From the NCBI GenBank assembly GCA_013398175.1, contig VZRZ01001925.1, forward strand, positions 935,118 through 999,117: DNA of 64,000 bases. Direction: 5' to 3'. Numbering within the stretch: position 1 is the stretch's first letter; every line of letters begins with the position of its first letter. This stretch comes from Climacteris rufus (Eukaryota; Chordata; Aves; Passeriformes; Climacteridae). Positions 60,758 to 64,000 of this stretch are shown piece after piece. The notes beneath the pieces were generated by a model. It was not told where the DNA came from. It worked only from the letters and a program-made list of their open reading frames with translations, and ran no database searches. Position numbers and translations under genes: made by a program.

Positions 60758-60945
60758 AATCATAGAATACCTTGAGTTGGAAGGAACCCACAGGATCATC
60801 CAGTTCCACTCCTGGCCCTGCACAGACACCCCAAAAATCCCATCCTGTGCATCCCTGGGAGCGCTGTCCAAACTCTCCTGGAGCTCTGGCAGCCCTGGGA
60901 CCATTCCCTGGGGATCCTGGGCAGTGCTCACCGGGAACCACTCTT
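60758..60945 (-). repeat. CR1 LINE 3' fragment, CR1-X-like (likely tail donor type for the SINE)
   Basis: The + strand begins AATCATAGAATACCTTGAGT, then TGGAAGGAACCCACAGGATC, ATCCAGTTCCACTCCTGGCC and CTGGAGCTCTGGCAGCCCTG, then CATTCCCTGGGGATCCTGGG. The first ~50 bases parallel the tail of the SINE at 58079 nearly base for base. The terminal octamer is intact, suggesting a fairly recent insertion. Confidence 0.9.
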
Positions 60946-63900
60946 ACTCCAGTTGAGTTCTGGGATTAGTATCCTGTGACACTGTCCTGGTAACTCTGGC
61001 TGTAGGGAATCTGGCACTGAAAAGATGAAGCATGTAGTTTAGGAAACATTTACATGTGCATGAGAGCCCCAGTGTTGCTCCAAGCCTGCTGTAGTTCCTC
61101 TAATATCAGCTTTATCAATGAAGACAATCTAGGTTTGAGAAATACCAGACCTGGAAGAATTGAGCAGCTTCCCCTTGACGAAACAGGCTTCTCTTGGCAA
61201 ATGGTGGTGATGTAGAAAACACCAATGTTTTTAGGACTGAGACCTCCACTCAGATGTTCCCTGTGGTAAGCTGATCTCCCTGGGATAGCTCAGGCTTGCT
61301 CTGTTTCCCAGGGATAAGGGCTGTGCAAAAAGGCACCTCACACTTCCTGTAAGGACAAAATCCACTGACCAGGGGTCGTGGGACTTACTGAAGCCAGAGG
61401 ACAATTAGATTTCACTGCTTGGAAGGGTCAGAGAGGATAAGAATGACCAGACTGCTCGTGATAGATTAAAAGAGGGGAGAGACTTGAAGTGCCAAAGGAT
61501 TGAGCTGTCTCAAAGCAAAGGCTCAAGACCAATTGGTTTTATCTTGCTGGGCACACAAGCTGAAGGAGCGACTGCAGAGCTGCTGCTCTCTGCACCCACC
61601 AGGCTGTGTGTGTGTGTTTGAGTCAAACAGATCAAAACACACTTAGACTGCTGCATCTTTCAGCAACATCTTTCATGCAAATTGTGGGTTTTTTTTTCAA
61701 TAAATTACCCTTAATTTGAATCAATAAAAAATCTGCCTTTCCATTACAGTGTGATGACTCTCTCTGGCTCCCTAGTGAATTCATAAATCTGTTTAGCGTT
61801 CAAGCCTCCAAATTATTTTGATGAGAAATAAGGCGAAGCAGTATAAACTAAGTTTTCTGCATGACTTTTCAGGACCAGGTGTCTACACTCTAATTTGCCA
61901 CATTTTGATGCCACCCTACTTGTGTTTTAGACGTGGGAGCCTAAGCTGAGTCTCATTCAAGTTTGTGTTCTCGTTATTGCTATTCAGAGTCTGAATACTT
62001 GTTGGTGAAAGACTCTCATACTCCAGTAAGTCCAGCAGCAGCTGCTAAGTCTATTTAAATTATACTTTGTACCAAGCTCAAAATGTCAGTAAAGGATCTT
62101 TTTCCTTCTATAAAATGCCCTGCCTGATTTTTTTTTCAGGGTAAATTTAGCAGCAGCCACCCGAAGATATTTTACTTATCTTTTATGTATTGGTAAACAT
62201 AATATTTCTACACTTCTTGTTTGAAACCTACTGCCATTATCAACTGACTTAGCAGATGTGGAGAACTCGTTTCAGAGGTCTGTAAAATCTTGAAATCAGG
62301 CTAGAAGAACCTGGTGCAAAATACTTTATTCACAGCTTTGATATGACCAATAACAAGCAATTATTTTTATGTTCTTTGAGGCTGAACCACTATAGGCTTT
62401 GAGGTTGAAACCATGAATCACTCGAGACAATCAGAAAATACAGGCTTGCACTGATCAAGGGCTTTCTTTGTTAAAATTACAACTCAAGCTTGACCACAAA
62501 TAGACATTCCTTTTTTAATGTTGGCTTTTAGATTTTTGAAGTCTGTATTGTGAGTCCTACAGGAATTGGTATATCCTCTGCCCATTTTGATTTGTGGAAA
62601 CCCCTGAACTACTTTCCTTCCCCTGGAATATATTTTTATGAAGGTGCAGACCACTGTACAGCAAATTTAACTATCTTGGCTGGCTTGTTTTTTTAGTCAT
62701 CTTTAAAACAGTCTGCAGAGCGTCAGACATCCAGGAAAAAAAATATTAAATAAATGATGTTAGGATTTGAAAAGTGTGATCTGGGTGGATGAAGGGGGAT
62801 GTGGCATGAGAATGATTTGCTGCATGAATCACTGTGACTAAGTGTCCTTTACATACTTGCCTGGGGTTGCAAAAGTCTGGAATCAGAGCCTGAGGGTGGG
62901 TGCTGCCTTTTGCTCCCCTGGCCCTGCTGGAGTCACCTTGCAGTGTAGGAGGCACAGCTCAGGGTTACAGTGGCTGGACATATGGGACAGTGTGGGAGAG
63001 AGCACTGAAAGAAATGCCTTAAAGAGGGAGAAAACATCCCCCATTTCTTGTTCTGTACTCTTCTAATTGTGCTTTATAATTGAAAGCTAATGAAGGACAT
63101 TTTGAAAAGTGCCCAAGCCTTTCAGGGTTTTATTCTGGGTTTTATTCTGTGATTCCCAGCATGGGAAGCCTTAGTCTGCATCTGCAGCAATTAACCTTGG
63201 TCACCTCTCCCCAGGACAAGTTCAAAACTCGGGGCTTCCTCTGGTTGCTCATCAAGGTTGCTCTGCTCCTGCCCCTGCTCCAGCTCCGTGTCCAGACTCT
63301 GGCACAGCACAGGTGTTGGCTCTATGGCTTTCCTTGGCACAGCCAAGCTGTTTTCTTCCCTTTGTGCCCTCTCAAAACACTTCTGGAGTTAGAGAGGGAA
63401 GGAGGGAATGGAGAGCATTACACCAAACAGGACAGATTCAGCGAACATCCCATGTGATGCTTGTGAGGCCCTTGCCAAGGGGGGGAGGACTCTGATGGGA
63501 GGACCAAAGAGTTGAGGTACATTTTTTATGAGGATTTTTCTCCTTATTTACAAAGCAGAGGTGGAGCTAGTCAGACCCATCTGATTTTGCATCTCATTAC
63601 TGAAAGGGAAGAAGCAGCAGAGTGAAATTATCCTAAAAGGGGAGTTGGAATAATAAATTGGATTATTTTAAAGTTTGTCCTTTGAGACTCTGAGCTGTGA
63701 GGCATTTTAATGCCACCTGAAGCAGTCCAAAGCATCTTTGGAGCATCACAAGGGTGGAGAGAAGACTGCTCAGAATATTGCTGCAAGTGTGGGGAACAAA
63801 AAAAAGGAGGTTGAACCAATCTAATGGATTATCCAATAAACACAATTTATGGTTGGCTGTATTCCTACAGATGAAGTAGTAGAAAAATCCAATAGACTAT

Positions 63901-64000
63901 TAAAAAAGGGAACAGAAAAGTATCTTTTTTCACTCCTGTTTGGAACTCGAGAGCAGGGAAATGTAATGAAGTACAGCAAGTGTATTATGCCAAGAGTTTT
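60946..64000. other. Unique intronic sequence to window end
   Basis: Short GT repeat near 61608 and a moderately GC-rich patch at 63160-63380. The latter has an acceptor-like CCTCTCCCCAG, but the downstream frame (DKFKTRGFLWLL) is not PTPRT. No exon called. Confidence 0.55.
61640..61960. promoter_or_regulatory. Candidate conserved non-coding block
   Basis: Repeat-free sequence with TTCATGCAAATTG (octamer-like), AATAAATTACCC, AAATTATTTTGATGAG and CAGGTGTC. It lies just after a short GT repeat near 61608. Confidence 0.22.

Larger units (their letters stand above)
43769..64000 (+). other. PTPRT: Partial large intron of PTPRT downstream of exon B
   Basis: At least 20.2 kb of intron beginning with GTGAGA. 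The next family exon (start INYKAV, later LYPGTTYSFTIKAS) was looked for and not seen, so the acceptor lies outside the window. The intron contains an ATT microsatellite, a pyrimidine-rich tract, one plus-strand CR1 tail, one SINE, one minus-strand CR1 and several candidate conserved blocks, all listed separately. No other gene is supported. Confidence 0.82.

Noticed and set aside
63160..63457. A possible next PTPRT exon after CCTCTCCCCAG
   Set aside because: The downstream frame reads DKFKTRGFLWLL and so on, unlike the expected INYKAV exon, and no matching donor in phase was found.

Overview
The window looks like intronic DNA from a bird, probably a songbird, carrying two coding exons of one gene, PTPRT, on the + strand. 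PTPRT encodes the receptor-type protein tyrosine phosphatase T (rho), a type IIB homophilic adhesion phosphatase. Three things point to a bird. The interspersed repeats are nearly all CR1 LINE fragments with the avian 3' end (GGTTTGGGTTGGAAGGGACC and variants, read in reverse). There is one tRNA-Ile-derived SINE with a CR1-type tail, resembling TguSINE1 of zebra finch and its relatives. I see no mammalian Alu, L1 or MIR sequence.

Layout. Bases 1-42085 are the 3' part of a very large intron. Exon A (42086-42382, 297 bp) encodes an FN3 domain, judged to be the second of four. A short intron follows (42383-43658, 1276 bp). Exon B (43659-43768, 110 bp) encodes the first part of the next FN3 domain. 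Bases 43769-64000 are the 5' part of another very large intron. The reading frame joins exactly: exon A begins and ends in phase 1, and exon B begins in phase 1 and ends in phase 0. All four splice sites are canonical AG/GT. The preceding FN3 exon and the following exon (the rest of the third FN3) were looked for by eye and not found, so both flanking introns extend beyond the window. Introns of this size fit PTPRT, which is one of the largest vertebrate genes.

Repeats. There are about fourteen CR1 fragments in both orientations, several short tandem duplications (a perfect 2 x 44 bp, an imperfect 2 x 40 bp, a roughly 3 x 25 bp), a 16-unit ATT microsatellite, smaller microsatellites, and long T runs. 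None shows an intact CR1 reading frame.

The rest is unique, AT-rich intronic sequence. Several blocks rich in homeodomain-, POU- and E-box-like words are flagged as candidate conserved non-coding elements. That is only inference without an alignment. I saw no second gene, no convincing RNA gene, and no undescribed system. The most informative finds are the paralogue assignment, the SINE together with a CR1 element that shares its tail, and the sharp contrast in base composition between the two adjacent exons.
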